Assembly (NCBI RefSeq): GCF_002237555.1
Contig: NZ_CP022540.1
Coordinates: 3,415,001-3,479,000 of the forward strand
Length of the DNA: 64,000 nt
Origin: Antarctobacter heliothermus
Lineage (GTDB): Bacteria; Pseudomonadota; Alphaproteobacteria; Rhodobacterales; Rhodobacteraceae
Direction of reading: 5' to 3'
Each line of letters starts with the position of its first letter. Within the stretch, counting starts at the first letter, position 1. The position numbers and the translations under genes were made by a program. This document shows, piece by piece, positions 7,678-16,458 of this stretch. The notes under the pieces were generated by a model, which saw only the letters and a list, made by a program, of their open reading frames with translations, was not told the DNA's origin and ran no database searches.

Positions 7678-8507
7678 TTTCGGGCTTGTATGTGCAACTT
7701 TTCGGCGGGGTGGGGCAACAGGAGAACACCATATCCATCCGGCCCCCGCTTTTGCTTCCGATCCGCTTTGCAAGACCCGCCTTGACGGCGCGGATCATGG
7801 CGCTCCGGTCGTGAACCATGCGAGGCGCCCGATCCGTCGGGCATAATTCGAGCGTTGGCTTTCGCAAAGCCGCGAAAAAACGCGTAAGAGATGCACGCCC
7901 GAGAGTGCCGCACATGTTGTCGCGTGGGACGAGCGGATGACTTAGTCCTTCCACAAGGCGGAGCAGGAGATGAATGCGACGTCAACCCTTTGGGCGGACG
8001 GCAAGACATGGCCAAAGGCCATGTGACCGATAGCCAAGGTCTGACCGACCCAAAGACGCTTCACTCACCAGCGATTCGGGTGTGCCACGTCCGTATACGT
8101 CCTCGCGACCTCCCTCACGCATACCGGCCCAGTGAGCGAAATCTCTGACGAGGTCTGGCGATGGGCGCAATTCTCAGTTTCCGGTCTGCCCGACGCCGAA
8201 ATCGACGCGATCATTCGCGGGGCAGACCGCAGTGCTGGAAAAGCTTCGTCGTCGAGCCCGAGAAAAGATGGTCGTTTTTCACTATGGCGGTGACACGATC
8301 GCAGAGTTGCTGGGGACCACCGATTGCACCGCGCGGAAGCTGGGGCTCGAACAGGTCTACTCGAAAGCGGAACGCACGCGCAGAAAGACCGAGCGCGAAG
8401 CTACCGCGACGCGCCTACTGGCAAGCGGTTCTCTCACAATCGGAAAGGATGTTTTTTTCATGAGCTTGTGAATTGGAATGGCGGTGCTAAGGCCCTCTGG
8501 AATGCTA
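7678..8507. other. Unassigned DNA left of the insertion sequence
   Basis: About 830 bases with no recognisable intact gene. Short open frames exist on both strands. The most protein-like is a plus-strand stretch near 8135-8220 reading SDEVWRWAQFSVSGLPDAE, which ends in a stop after a probable frameshift and continues in another frame to 8471 with a charged segment (RKTEREATATRLL). I recognise no family. With the broken transposase and integrase to the right, this looks like remnants of an integrated element. Confidence 0.5.
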
Positions 8508-9375
8508 GGTTCAGGACCCACTTATTTCAGATCTGTTGCGCGATTCACGGCTCCGAAACCGGAGCGGTGACATGTCTGGTCTTTTCTGGCTAAGCGAAGC
8601 GCAGTTGGCGCGCCTTGATCCCTGTTTCCCGAAGTCCCACGGCAAGCCACGCGTTGATGATCTGTGCCTGTTGAGCGGTGCTATTTTCATAAAACGCAAT
8701 GGCTTACGGTGGCTTGATGCACCGAGAGAGTATGGTCCGCACAAGACGCTTCACAACCGTTGGAAGCGGTGGAGCGACAAAGGCATCTTCGCGCATATGA
8801 TGGCCGGGCTGGCAGCCGAGCACGGTGAGAAGAAGACGGTGATGATCGATGCGACCTATCTAAAGGCACATCGCACCGCGTCCAGTCTGGGCGCGAAAAA
8901 AGGGGGCGTGGCCGTCTGATCGGGCGCACCAAGGGCGGGATGAACACGAAGTTTCACGCCATTTGCGACAGTCAGGGACGTCCAACCAACTTTTTCGTCT
9001 TCGCAGGGCAGCGATTACATCGGGGCGCGGGCTCTTTTGAGCACGTTGCCACAGGTCAAATGGTTGCTTGGGGACCGGGGCTACGACGCTGACTGGTTCC
9101 GGGCAGCCTTGCAAGACAAAGGCACACGCGCCTGCATCCCCGGTAGACGGCTACGGAAAACGCCAGTCAAAAACGACAAGCGTCGATACAAACGACGCAA
9201 CCGCCTCTTTCGTGACATTGCTACGCAATGCACTGCTGGGCGGTGATCGAAATCATGTTTGGGCGGCTCAAGGATTGGCGGCGCGGCGCAACTAGATACG
9301 ACAGATGCCCCAAAGCCTTGTTCTCTGCCATCGCTCTCGCTGCAACCGTCGTCTATTGGCTATGAGTCCTGAGCC
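8508..9375 (+). mobile_element. Degenerate IS5-family (IS427-like) insertion sequence
   Basis: The terminal inverted repeats are GGTTCAGGACCC at 8508-8519 and, on the other strand, GGCTCAGGACTC at 9375-9364; 10 of 12 bases match. The 868-bp length is typical for the IS427 group of IS5. The single transposase gene inside is broken by frameshifts and an insertion. No clear target duplication is visible (CTA left, CA right), so the flanks have probably drifted. Confidence 0.8.
8572..9366 (+). pseudogene. Broken IS5-family transposase
   Basis: Fragments of one DDE transposase lie in order. The N-terminus has MSGLFWLSEAQLARLDPCF and HKTLHNRWKRWSDKG, then MIDATYLKAHRTA with the first catalytic Asp. 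The middle fragment has GRLIGRTKGGMNTKFHAICD, then LLGDRGYDADWF with the second Asp, and the C-terminus is IEIMFGRLKDWRRGATRYD to AATVVYWL. The frame is lost near 8910 (ending the first part at 8919) and again near 9010. Between KRRNR and IEIMFGRL, at about 9204-9246, there are some 41 extra bases. At least three lesions mean it cannot make active transposase. Confidence 0.85.
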
Positions 9376-9379
9376 CAGG

Positions 9380-9789
9380 CCAAGGATTTTGTCTTTCCAA
9401 CCATCCAAGAAAGGCTCGGCGCATGTAGATGTTCCTGTGCTCAGGCAACTTTCGGAAGAACTGGAACCCCAGCCTAGGTGGGAGATTTCCATCACGACTG
9501 CAGCTGGTCAGCCATTCGCTTCATCTGTGTCTATGTGCAACAAGATCCAGAAATGGACAGTTGACGCCGGATCGCCAAAACGGGGAACGCATCACGGTGT
9601 TCGAAAAGGAGTAGCGGAGTTGCTCGCGGCTGCCGGTGCGACACAGTACGAGATCATGGCATTGAGTCGCATACTCACGCAAAGACGTTCGAAGTGTACA
9701 CGCGAGGGGACGAAAGGGCTGCATTGGCGGCACGAGCGATCGGGAGAATTTCGATCCTGAATTTAGAAAGGGTGGGCCACGCAGCATAA
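9380..9789 (+). pseudogene. 3' remnant of a tyrosine recombinase (phage-type integrase)
   Basis: The catalytic half of a tyrosine integrase is recognisable. After a strand-like VDVPVLRQLSEELE it has THHGVRKGVAELLAAAGATQ (the H-x-x-R box). After a frameshift near 9665 it has HAKTFEVYTRGDERAALAAR with the nucleophilic Tyr in VYT. The fragment begins at the right end of the IS copy, and the upstream catalytic Arg and N-terminal domain are not found to the left of the IS. It points toward the 3' end of a tRNA gene 56 bp away, the usual layout of an integrase next to its attachment site. It is non-functional. Confidence 0.75.
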
Positions 9790-9844
9790 TCTGTGGTCCA
9801 CAAACTTTAAGAGTGTCAATTTAATCAATGATCTAAATTGACAG

Positions 9845-9921
9845 TGGTAGGCCCGGCAGGACTTGAACCCGCAACCAAGGCGTTATGAGCGCCCTGCTCT
9901 AACCAGTTGAGCTACAGGCCC
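9845..9921 (-). tRNA. tRNA with CAT anticodon, probably tRNA-Ile2 (lysidine type)
   Basis: A 77-nt cloverleaf with encoded CCA (9847-9845). The acceptor stem starts GGGCCTG, the D arm reads GTAGCTC...GAGC, the anticodon loop is CTCATAA (anticodon CAT) and the T loop is TTCAAGT. C4-G69, C5-G68 and A73, features by which TilS picks tRNA-Ile2, are present, so it should read AUA after lysidine modification. Elongator tRNA-Met is the alternative. The end pair is G1-U72. Its 3' end faces the integrase remnant, so it may be the attachment site used by the decayed element. Confidence 0.85.
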
Positions 9922-10048
9922 ACCGTGCCGCTCTTCGTACCAGAGCGCCCCGGCGCGTCAAGCAGGCACGTTGCAGGGCGGCACGCGATGCGCTAAGCGA
10001 CGGCGCAATTCGCCGGGTCAGGGGGCCGGGCGCGTCAAGGAGATCCCG

Positions 10049-11095
10049 ATGAGCGATGGCAAGAACGGGCTGACCTATGCCCAAGCGGGCGTGGATATCG
10101 ACGCGGGCAACGCGCTGGTCGAGCGGATTAAACCCGCAGCCAAACGCACCAACCGCACAGGTGTGATGAGCGGGCTCGGCGGTTTCGGCGCGCTGTTTGA
10201 CCTCAAGGCCGCCGGATACACCGATCCGGTGCTGGTCGCGGCTACCGATGGTGTGGGGACCAAGCTGCGCATCGCCATCGACACCGGCCATGTGGACGGC
10301 GTGGGCATTGACCTTGTTGCCATGTGTGTCAACGATCTGGTCTGCCAAGGGGCAGAACCACTGTTTTTCCTCGACTATTTTGCCACCGGCAAGCTGGAGA
10401 CAGAGTCCGCCGCGCGTGTGGTTGAGGGTATCGCCGAGGGCTGTGTGCGCTCTGGCTGCGCGCTGATCGGCGGCGAAACAGCTGAAATGCCGGGCATGTA
10501 CCCGGCAGGCGATTTCGACCTTGCCGGATTCGCCGTGGGCGCGATGGAGCGCGGCACCGCGCTGCCTGCAGGTGTGTCCGAGGGCGACGTGCTGCTGGGC
10601 CTTGCCTCCGATGGGGTGCATTCCAACGGATACAGCCTTGTCCGCAAATTGGTCGAGATGTCGGGCCTGAGCTGGGACGCGGAGTGCCCCTGGGGGCAGG
10701 CGACGTTGGGCGAGGCGCTGCTGACGCCGACACGACTCTATGTCAAACCGGCGCTGGCGGCGATCGGGGCAGGGGGGGTGCGCGCCCTGGCCCATATCAC
10801 CGGCGGCGGCCTGACCGAAAACCTGCCGCGGGTGCTGGCCGAAGGTTTGGGGGCAGAGATCGACCTGAACGCTTGGGACTTGCCCGATCTTTTTAAATGG
10901 ATGCGGGGCGTCGGCGGCATCGCAGAGGCGGAAATGTTGAAAACCTTCAACTGCGGCATTGGCATGATTCTGGTCGTCGACGCTGAAAGCGAACACGCGA
11001 TAGACGCCCTGCTGACAGAGATGGGCGAACGCGTTCACCGGCTGGGTCGGGTGACTGCCGGTGAAGGTGTGGCCTATAGCGGATCGCTGGGGTGA
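10049..11095 (+). CDS. purM: Phosphoribosylformylglycinamidine cyclo-ligase (AIR synthetase)
   Basis: A 348-residue PurM. It closes the imidazole ring of FGAM with ATP to make AIR in de novo purine synthesis. Family blocks are [19 protein letters not shown] at the start, GGFGALFDL, the metal/ATP loop [12 protein letters not shown] near residue 65, [13 protein letters not shown] near residue 146, [14 protein letters not shown] near residue 190 and [12 protein letters not shown] near residue 250. The ATG has AAGGAG 5 bases upstream. The stop overlaps the GTG start of purN (GTGA), so purM and purN form a translationally coupled pair. Confidence 0.97.
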   Translation: MSDGKNGLTYAQAGVDIDAGNALVERIKPAAKRTNRTGVMSGLGGFGALFDLKAAGYTDPVLVAATDGVGTKLRIAIDTGHVDGVGIDLVAMCVNDLVCQGAEPLFFLDYFATGKLETESAARVVEGIAEGCVRSGCALIGGETAEMPGMYPAGDFDLAGFAVGAMERGTALPAGVSEGDVLLGLASDGVHSNGYSLVRKLVEMSGLSWDAECPWGQATLGEALLTPTRLYVKPALAAIGAGGVRALAHITGGGLTENLPRVLAEGLGAEIDLNAWDLPDLFKWMRGVGGIAEAEMLKTFNCGIGMILVVDAESEHAIDALLTEMGERVHRLGRVTAGEGVAYSGSLG

Positions 11096-11685
11096 AGCGG
11101 GTCGCCATCTTCATCTCTGGCGGCGGGTCAAACATGGTCCGTCTGGTAGAGGACATGGCCCGTGATAATCATCCGGCGCAGTCTGTCCTTGTTGTGTCCA
11201 ACCGTGCTGATGCCGGGGGACTCACCAAGGCGGCGGAGATGGGCGTGGCCACGGCGGTGGTCGATCACCGCCCCTTTGGCAAGGACCGCGCCGCGTTCGA
11301 GGCAGCCCTGCAAGAGGCACTGGCCCCACATGCGCCGGACATCCTGTGCCTTGCGGGCTTCATGCGGGTGCTGACGGCGGGGTTTGTGACCCCGTGGGAG
11401 GGGAGGATGATCAATATTCACCCTTCGCTCTTGCCAAAGTATCGTGGCCTGCACACCCATGCCCGTGCCATTGCCGCAGGTGATGCAGAGGCGGGCTGTA
11501 CCGTTCATGAGGTCACACCGGAATTGGACGACGGGCCGATTCTGGGTCAGGCGCGCGTGCCGATCCTGGCCGACGACACGCCCGACACGCTGGCAGAACG
11601 GGTGCTGGCGCAAGAGCACCGCCTGTATCCGGCTGTGCTGCGCCGCTTTGCCGCCGATGACCTCACGCCCGTCCTGCTGGATTGA
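11092..11685 (+). CDS. purN: Phosphoribosylglycinamide formyltransferase
   Basis: A 197-residue PurN that transfers the formyl group of 10-formyl-tetrahydrofolate to GAR in purine synthesis. It has the N-terminal [13 protein letters not shown] phosphate-binding loop, [13 protein letters not shown], the catalytic [16 protein letters not shown] (Asn, His) around residues 108-123 and the aspartate in [13 protein letters not shown]. The start is GTG, overlapping the purM stop by four bases. Confidence 0.96.
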   Translation: MKRVAIFISGGGSNMVRLVEDMARDNHPAQSVLVVSNRADAGGLTKAAEMGVATAVVDHRPFGKDRAAFEAALQEALAPHAPDILCLAGFMRVLTAGFVTPWEGRMINIHPSLLPKYRGLHTHARAIAAGDAEAGCTVHEVTPELDDGPILGQARVPILADDTPDTLAERVLAQEHRLYPAVLRRFAADDLTPVLLD

Positions 11686-11786
11686 CCGCTGGTCGGCGGC
11701 GGCGGCACTTCCCTTTGCCCGGTAAACCTGTAGGATCGTGCGACGCGACGGGGATCAACACCAAAAGCAAAGACGAATAACGCGGT

Positions 11787-12944
11787 ATGCAGACAATCAC
11801 TACGACCGAAGAGCTCCGCACCTTTTGTGAAGGCGCAGCAGAGCATCCTTATGTCACCGTCGACACAGAGTTCCTGCGCGAACGGACCTACTATTCCAAG
11901 CTGTGCCTGATTCAGTTGGCGATGCCGGGGCGGGACGATTCAAACGCTGTTCTGGTTGATCCGCTGGTCGAGGGATTGTCGCTGGACCCGCTGATGGATC
12001 TTTTCCGCAACGAAAGCGTGGTCAAAGTATTCCATGCCGCCCGTCAGGATCTGGAGATCTTTCAAGTCGACAACGGGGTGATCCCCAAGCCGTTGTTTGA
12101 CACGCAGGTCGCTGCGATGGTCTGCGGTTTTGGCGAACAGGTCGGCTATGAGACTCTGGTCAAACGGATCGTCAAACAACCACTGGACAAAAGCTCACGG
12201 TTTACCGACTGGTCGCGACGCCCGCTGACCGATGCGCAGAAAACCTATGCGCTGGCGGATGTCACCCATCTGCGCCAGATCTATGAGTTTCTTGCCGCCA
12301 AGCTGGAAGAAACCGGTCGTGCGCGTTGGGTCGGTGAGGAAATGGCCACGCTGCTGGATCCGCAGACCTATGTGACCCTGCCGCAGGACGCGTGGAAGCG
12401 GATCAAGACTCGATCCAACTCGCCGCGCTTTCTGGCCATCGTTCGCGAACTGGCCGCGTTCCGCGAATCTTATGCGCAAGAGCGCAACGTGCCGCGCAAC
12501 CGTGTCTACAAGGATGACGCCTTGGTAGAACTGGCCTCGACCAAACCGGCGACGATGAATGACCTTGGCGGCTCGCGCCTGCTGCTGCGCGAGGCACGCA
12601 AAGGGGCCATTGCCGACGGGATTTTGGCCGCAGTGAAGGCCGGGCAGGAGTGCCCTAGAGAAAACCTGCCCAAGGTCGACAATGATCGCGACAAACTGCA
12701 GGTGAACCCGGCGCTGGCGGATCTGTTGCGCGTTTTGTTGAAGGCCAAGACCGAAAGTTCGGGTGTGGCGTCAAAGCTGATTGCGCCTGCCTCGGATCTG
12801 GATGCCATCGCCGCTGGACAGCGCAATGTCGCCGCTCTGAGCGGGTGGCGGCGCGAGGTGTTCGGAGAGGACGCCCTGCGCCTGTGCGACGGTCAGATCG
12901 CATTGGCGGCCAAGGGGAAATCGGTTGTGGTGATCGAGCTCTGA
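11787..12944 (+). CDS. rnd: Ribonuclease D
   Basis: A 385-residue 3'-5' exoribonuclease of the DEDD superfamily, involved in tRNA 3' maturation and stable-RNA turnover. The exonuclease motifs are VDTEFLRE (Asp26, Glu28), VFHAARQDLEIF near residue 80, and YALADVTHLRQIYEFL with the conserved Tyr and Asp near residue 155. An HRDC domain (RELAAFRESYAQERNVPRNRV) begins near residue 213. Length matches family members. It stands alone and converges on a lipoprotein gene only 7 bases past its stop. Confidence 0.95.
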   Translation: MQTITTTEELRTFCEGAAEHPYVTVDTEFLRERTYYSKLCLIQLAMPGRDDSNAVLVDPLVEGLSLDPLMDLFRNESVVKVFHAARQDLEIFQVDNGVIPKPLFDTQVAAMVCGFGEQVGYETLVKRIVKQPLDKSSRFTDWSRRPLTDAQKTYALADVTHLRQIYEFLAAKLEETGRARWVGEEMATLLDPQTYVTLPQDAWKRIKTRSNSPRFLAIVRELAAFRESYAQERNVPRNRVYKDDALVELASTKPATMNDLGGSRLLLREARKGAIADGILAAVKAGQECPRENLPKVDNDRDKLQVNPALADLLRVLLKAKTESSGVASKLIAPASDLDAIAAGQRNVAALSGWRREVFGEDALRLCDGQIALAAKGKSVVVIEL

Positions 12945-12951
12945 GGCGCGA

Positions 12952-13458
12952 TTAACGCCTCACGGTGCGCACATTGCGCGCCCCTTTGACCTGAATGACC
13001 CGAACATCCCGTAGCTGATTGTCTGTCACCCAGATCGCCGCAGTATGTGTCCGTGATGCAACCGGCCCCTGCGCGCGGCGCGGTTGCAGACCGCGAAAGA
13101 CATAAGTCAGCGTTCCCTGACCGCTTTCTTCTTCGACTTTGACCAGTTTCAGGTCAAACGCCTCCAGTTGATCAGCGACGGCTGTGGCGCGAATGATCGC
13201 ACCGCCGGGACGGCGTTCAATCACCAGTTCCGTGATCTCACCCAAAGCGGTGCCCCGGTAGCTGGTGTCTTTTTCCTGCCGAAAGATGGATTCCTTGCGG
13301 CGCGGGATCAGTGGGTTCACCTCTGTGTCCGTCATGACAACCGGCGCGGACTGGCTGCGTCCGAACCAGTTCAACGGATTGACGCGGCTGTCGCGGACGG
13401 CGCCGCAGCTGGTCAGAACCAGCGTCGCGAAAAGAAGTACCGATACCGGTTTGAACAT
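12952..13458 (-). CDS. Small lipoprotein of unknown function
   Basis: A 168-residue protein with a lipoprotein signal MFKPVSVLLFATLVLTSCG; LTSC is the lipobox with Cys18 as the acylated residue. After VNPLNWFGRS come proline-rich and basic stretches, then a mixed alpha/beta region (YRGTALGEITELVIERRPGG). No known domain is recognised, but the VNPLNWFG element after the Cys recurs in alphaproteobacterial outer-membrane lipoproteins. It is divergent from sufE, 130 bases away, and converges on rnd. Confidence 0.75.
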   Translation of the reverse strand: MFKPVSVLLFATLVLTSCGAVRDSRVNPLNWFGRSQSAPVVMTDTEVNPLIPRRKESIFRQEKDTSYRGTALGEITELVIERRPGGAIIRATAVADQLEAFDLKLVKVEEESGQGTLTYVFRGLQPRRAQGPVASRTHTAAIWVTDNQLRDVRVIQVKGARNVRTVRR

Positions 13459-13588
13459 GACAAGCCCCCAGCGAGATGTTCCAGAGGGTTAGCGCAGAAT
13501 GGCGGCGTTGAAAAGCACATCGCGCGCGGTCGGGGGCTGGACCTTCGGCACGACGCCGCCTAGGTCTTCGACAAAAGGAGACGGCACA

Positions 13589-13990
13589 ATGGCGCAGGCG
13601 GCTTTTGAAGAGGTGGTCGAGGATTTCGAGTTCCTGGAGGACTGGGAAGACCGCTATCGCATGGTGATCGAGATGGGCAAGGACATGGCCCCCATGGACG
13701 ACGCGCTGAAGGTGCCTGCCACCAAGGTCGAGGGCTGCGCCAGTCAGGTCTGGCTGCACATGACGCCGGAAAGCGGTATCTTTCATTTCAGCGGCGACAG
13801 CGATGCACTGATCGTAAAGGGGCTGATTGCCTTGTTGCACCGGCTGTACGACGGACTGCCCATGACACAGGTGCAAGCCGTGGACGCCCGCGCCGAACTG
13901 GGCCGGTTGGGTCTGAATGATCATTTGTCGGCGCAGCGCTCGAACGGATTACGCGCGATGATCGAACGGATTCGCGAACAGGCGGCCTAG
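13589..13990 (+). CDS. sufE: SufE family cysteine-desulfuration protein
   Basis: A 133-residue SufE. The acceptor Cys50 lies in KVEGCASQVWL, the family's signature loop; it accepts persulfide sulfur from SufS for iron-sulfur cluster assembly. The start is the ATG after AAAGGAGACGG. The suf operon itself is not in this window, so this is a stand-alone copy. The stop (CTAG) overlaps the stop of the convergent oxygenase gene by four bases. Confidence 0.93.
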   Translation: MAQAAFEEVVEDFEFLEDWEDRYRMVIEMGKDMAPMDDALKVPATKVEGCASQVWLHMTPESGIFHFSGDSDALIVKGLIALLHRLYDGLPMTQVQAVDARAELGRLGLNDHLSAQRSNGLRAMIERIREQAA

Positions 13991-14820
13991 TCGATCAACG
14001 CATCTGCCCGGCGACCTGCACGTTCAAGGTGGATGGGCAGCACGCGGCCATATAGCTGTTTGGTCCGTTCCGGCGCGCCCACCATGTCCGGCTCTTCGAC
14101 GTAGGAAAAGATCGCCACATAGCGCGGGGTCGGACCGTTCAGCGGCGTGACCCGGTGTAGGCTGTAGCGGCCCTTGAACAGTTGCAGGTCGCCGGGTTCC
14201 AGCGTCAGGCTTTTGACCTTGTCCGAGGTGCCGGCCAAGACTTCGGCCACATCATCGAACTGTTCGGATGAGCTGTTCCGGATCATTGGCGCATATTCAA
14301 AGGCACCGCCGTCATCCGCGTTCTGAATTGCCAGCGTGACGGTGAAATTGTTGGTGTCAAAATGCCAGGGAAAGCCGTTTCCTGCCGTCGCCATGTTCAC
14401 GATGACATCCGCCAGTGGATCGGCATAGCGATGGAATCGCGTTTCCTGCAGGCAATCGCGGATAAAAGGATCAAAAGCGGGAAAGTCATGCACTGCACGC
14501 AGTGCCCCTGACCGCGCGAAGTTATCGGCGGCGATAAAGGCATTGGACCGCTCATAGAACTGTCGACGCGGATCGTCTTCCGGCAGATCCGGGTTGTCTG
14601 TGGTGAAATAGGGGTTGGTGCGTGAATAACTGCGATGCCCTTGATCCGCGACACTGTCCGCCTCTGCGGCAATGGCGCGCACGCCTTCGGGGGTCAGAAA
14701 CCCTTTGAGAACGGCGCAGCCATCGCTGGCAAGTTCCGAGCGCACCTTGCGTAAAAGGGCGTCTCGTCCGGCGCTATCAATTGGGTAACGGGTGAGGTCG
14801 ATGAGGTCGGAGGCGTTCAT
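13987..14820 (-). CDS. Fe(II)/2-oxoglutarate-dependent oxygenase (HalD/ArpA-like)
   Basis: A 277-residue non-heme iron enzyme. The facial triad is visible as HxD in PWHFDTNNF (His153, Asp155) with His222 in RYSLHRVTP and Arg233 (GPTPRYVAIFSY) to hold 2-oxoglutarate. The overall pattern resembles the family containing free-amino-acid hydroxylases and halogenases (BesD/HalD). The Asp is retained, so hydroxylation rather than halogenation is expected. Substrate is unknown. It lies 119 bases downstream of trpE on the same strand, where roseobacters often have other trp genes, and an 8-bp hairpin occupies the gap. A link to tryptophan or anthranilate metabolism is only a suggestion. Confidence 0.75.
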   Translation of the reverse strand: MNASDLIDLTRYPIDSAGRDALLRKVRSELASDGCAVLKGFLTPEGVRAIAAEADSVADQGHRSYSRTNPYFTTDNPDLPEDDPRRQFYERSNAFIAADNFARSGALRAVHDFPAFDPFIRDCLQETRFHRYADPLADVIVNMATAGNGFPWHFDTNNFTVTLAIQNADDGGAFEYAPMIRNSSSEQFDDVAEVLAGTSDKVKSLTLEPGDLQLFKGRYSLHRVTPLNGPTPRYVAIFSYVEEPDMVGAPERTKQLYGRVLPIHLERAGRRADALID

Positions 14821-14831
14821 GGCTGATCATC

Positions 14832-14850
14832 CCTTGGTGCTCCACCAAGG
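14832..14850 (-). repeat. 8-bp hairpin between trpE and the oxygenase gene
   Basis: CCTTGGTG and CACCAAGG are perfectly complementary around CTC, ending 12 bases before the oxygenase ATG. No T-run follows, so it is more likely a leader or processing hairpin than a terminator; it could mask the ribosome binding site. Confidence 0.45.
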
Positions 14851-14939
14851 AAACGATGCGATGCACGGGTCCGTCTGTCGCAGAATCGACGTCGCAAATG
14901 TCGCGAATGGTCAGACCCACGCTGCGTGCCAGAGCATGT

Positions 14940-16454
14940 TTAGCTGTTGCCGGAGCCTGTAAACCGCGCCGCATCTGCGGCCGCGCGGCGGATGGCGTTG
15001 GATTTATGCACGGTTTCTTGGTACTCGGCCTCGGGGTCGCTGTCGTAGACCACGCCGCCACCCGCCTGAATATACAGCTTTTGATCTTTCACCAGCGCGG
15101 TGCGCAGGGCGATACACATGTCCATGTCGCCACCTGCGCTGAAATACCCGACACCGCCACCATAGACTCCGCGCTTTTCCGGTTCCAGCTCATCGATAAT
15201 CTGCATGGCGCGCACCTTGGGCGCACCCGAAACGGTGCCTGCGGGCAAACCTGCCAACAGGGCAGACAGTGCGTCGTGATCCTCGGACAGTTCGCCAATC
15301 ACGTTCGATACGATGTGCATCACATGGCTGTAGCGTTCGATGATAAACTGCTCTGTCGGGCGCACGGTGCCAATCTTGGACACTTTTCCGGTGTCGTTCC
15401 GACCCAGATCCAGCAGCATCAGATGCTCTGCCAGTTCCTTTTTGTCTGCCAGCAGATCCTCTTCCAGCGCCTTGTCCTCAGCCGGAGTCGCGCCTCGCGG
15501 CCGGGTGCCAGCGATGGGGCGGATCGTCACCTCATCGCCAAAGACCCGAACCAGGATCTCGGGGCTGGCACCGACGACCTGAAAGGCGCCAAAGTTGAAG
15601 TAGAACATAAAGGGCGAGGGGTTCGTGCGCCGCAATGATCGATACAACGCAAAGGGCGGCAGTGGGAAATCCTGCGTCCAGCGCTGCGATGGTACCACCT
15701 GAAAGATATCGCCCGCGCGGATATACTCCTTGGCCCTCTCGACGGCAGACAGATAGTCCGCATGGGAAAAGTTGGAAACCGGTTCTCCCAGTTCCGCGGC
15801 GTCGCCCAAATCGCGTGAGGCTTGGGGCAGGGCGCGTTCCAGATCACGCACCGCATCCATCACCCGCTCCGCCGCCTGCGCATAGGCGGCGCGGGCCGAT
15901 AGCCCGTCCTGCACCCATGCGGGGGACACCACCGTCACCTCGCCCTTTACCCCGTCCAGAACGGCCACAACAGAGGGCCGAACCAGCAGCGCATCGGGCA
16001 GGCCCAGCGGGTCGGGGTTCACATCCGGCAGGTGTTCAACCAACCGGATCATGTCATAGCCCAGATAGCCGAACAGACCCGCCGCCGACTGCGGCAGGTC
16101 ATCGGGCAGATCAATCCGCGATTCGGCCAAGAGCGCACGCAACGCGGTCAGTGGCTCGTCGGTTTGCGTCTCAAAAGCGTCCGGGTCAAACCGCGCCATC
16201 CGATTGATGCGGCTGCTGTGTCCGTGACACTGCCAGATCAGATCCGGCTTCATGCCGATGATCGAATAACGCCCGCGCACCTCGCCGCCCGTCACCGATT
16301 CCAGCATGAAGGCATCGCGCGCGGCGCCGGTCAGCTTCAACATCAGGGACACCGGGGTGTCCAGATCCGCGGCCAGACGGGCATAGACCACCTGGTTGCG
16401 GCCTGCCGCATAGGCTTCGGCAAAGCCGTCGAAAGAAGGGGTCAGTTGTGCCAT
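14940..16454 (-). CDS. trpE: Anthranilate synthase component I
   Basis: A 504-residue chorismate-utilising enzyme that makes anthranilate with the TrpG glutaminase. Features are an N-terminal regulatory domain with LESVTGGEVRGRYSIIG (tryptophan-binding region), GYLGYDMIRLVEHLP, then the catalytic half with RAKEYIRAGDIFQVVPSQR, IAGTRPRG, LLDLGRNDTGKVS and SGAPKVRAMQIIDELEP. The start at MAQLTPSF is 4 bases past the stop of ppiD, so the genes are coupled. No trpG, trpD or trpC follow directly; those must lie elsewhere. Confidence 0.96.
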   Translation of the reverse strand: MAQLTPSFDGFAEAYAAGRNQVVYARLAADLDTPVSLMLKLTGAARDAFMLESVTGGEVRGRYSIIGMKPDLIWQCHGHSSRINRMARFDPDAFETQTDEPLTALRALLAESRIDLPDDLPQSAAGLFGYLGYDMIRLVEHLPDVNPDPLGLPDALLVRPSVVAVLDGVKGEVTVVSPAWVQDGLSARAAYAQAAERVMDAVRDLERALPQASRDLGDAAELGEPVSNFSHADYLSAVERAKEYIRAGDIFQVVPSQRWTQDFPLPPFALYRSLRRTNPSPFMFYFNFGAFQVVGASPEILVRVFGDEVTIRPIAGTRPRGATPAEDKALEEDLLADKKELAEHLMLLDLGRNDTGKVSKIGTVRPTEQFIIERYSHVMHIVSNVIGELSEDHDALSALLAGLPAGTVSGAPKVRAMQIIDELEPEKRGVYGGGVGYFSAGGDMDMCIALRTALVKDQKLYIQAGGGVVYDSDPEAEYQETVHKSNAIRRAAADAARFTGSGNS

Positions 16455-16458
16455 GGTC

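Noticed and set aside
7678..8507. Search for a CRISPR array or IS ends in the unassigned region
   Set aside because: No regularly spaced repeats and no second terminal inverted repeat were found.
14851..14939. Small minus-strand reading frame (AKHALARSVGLTIRDICDVD) overlapping the trpE end
   Set aside because: No start codon with a ribosome binding site and it runs into the oxygenase gene in another frame.
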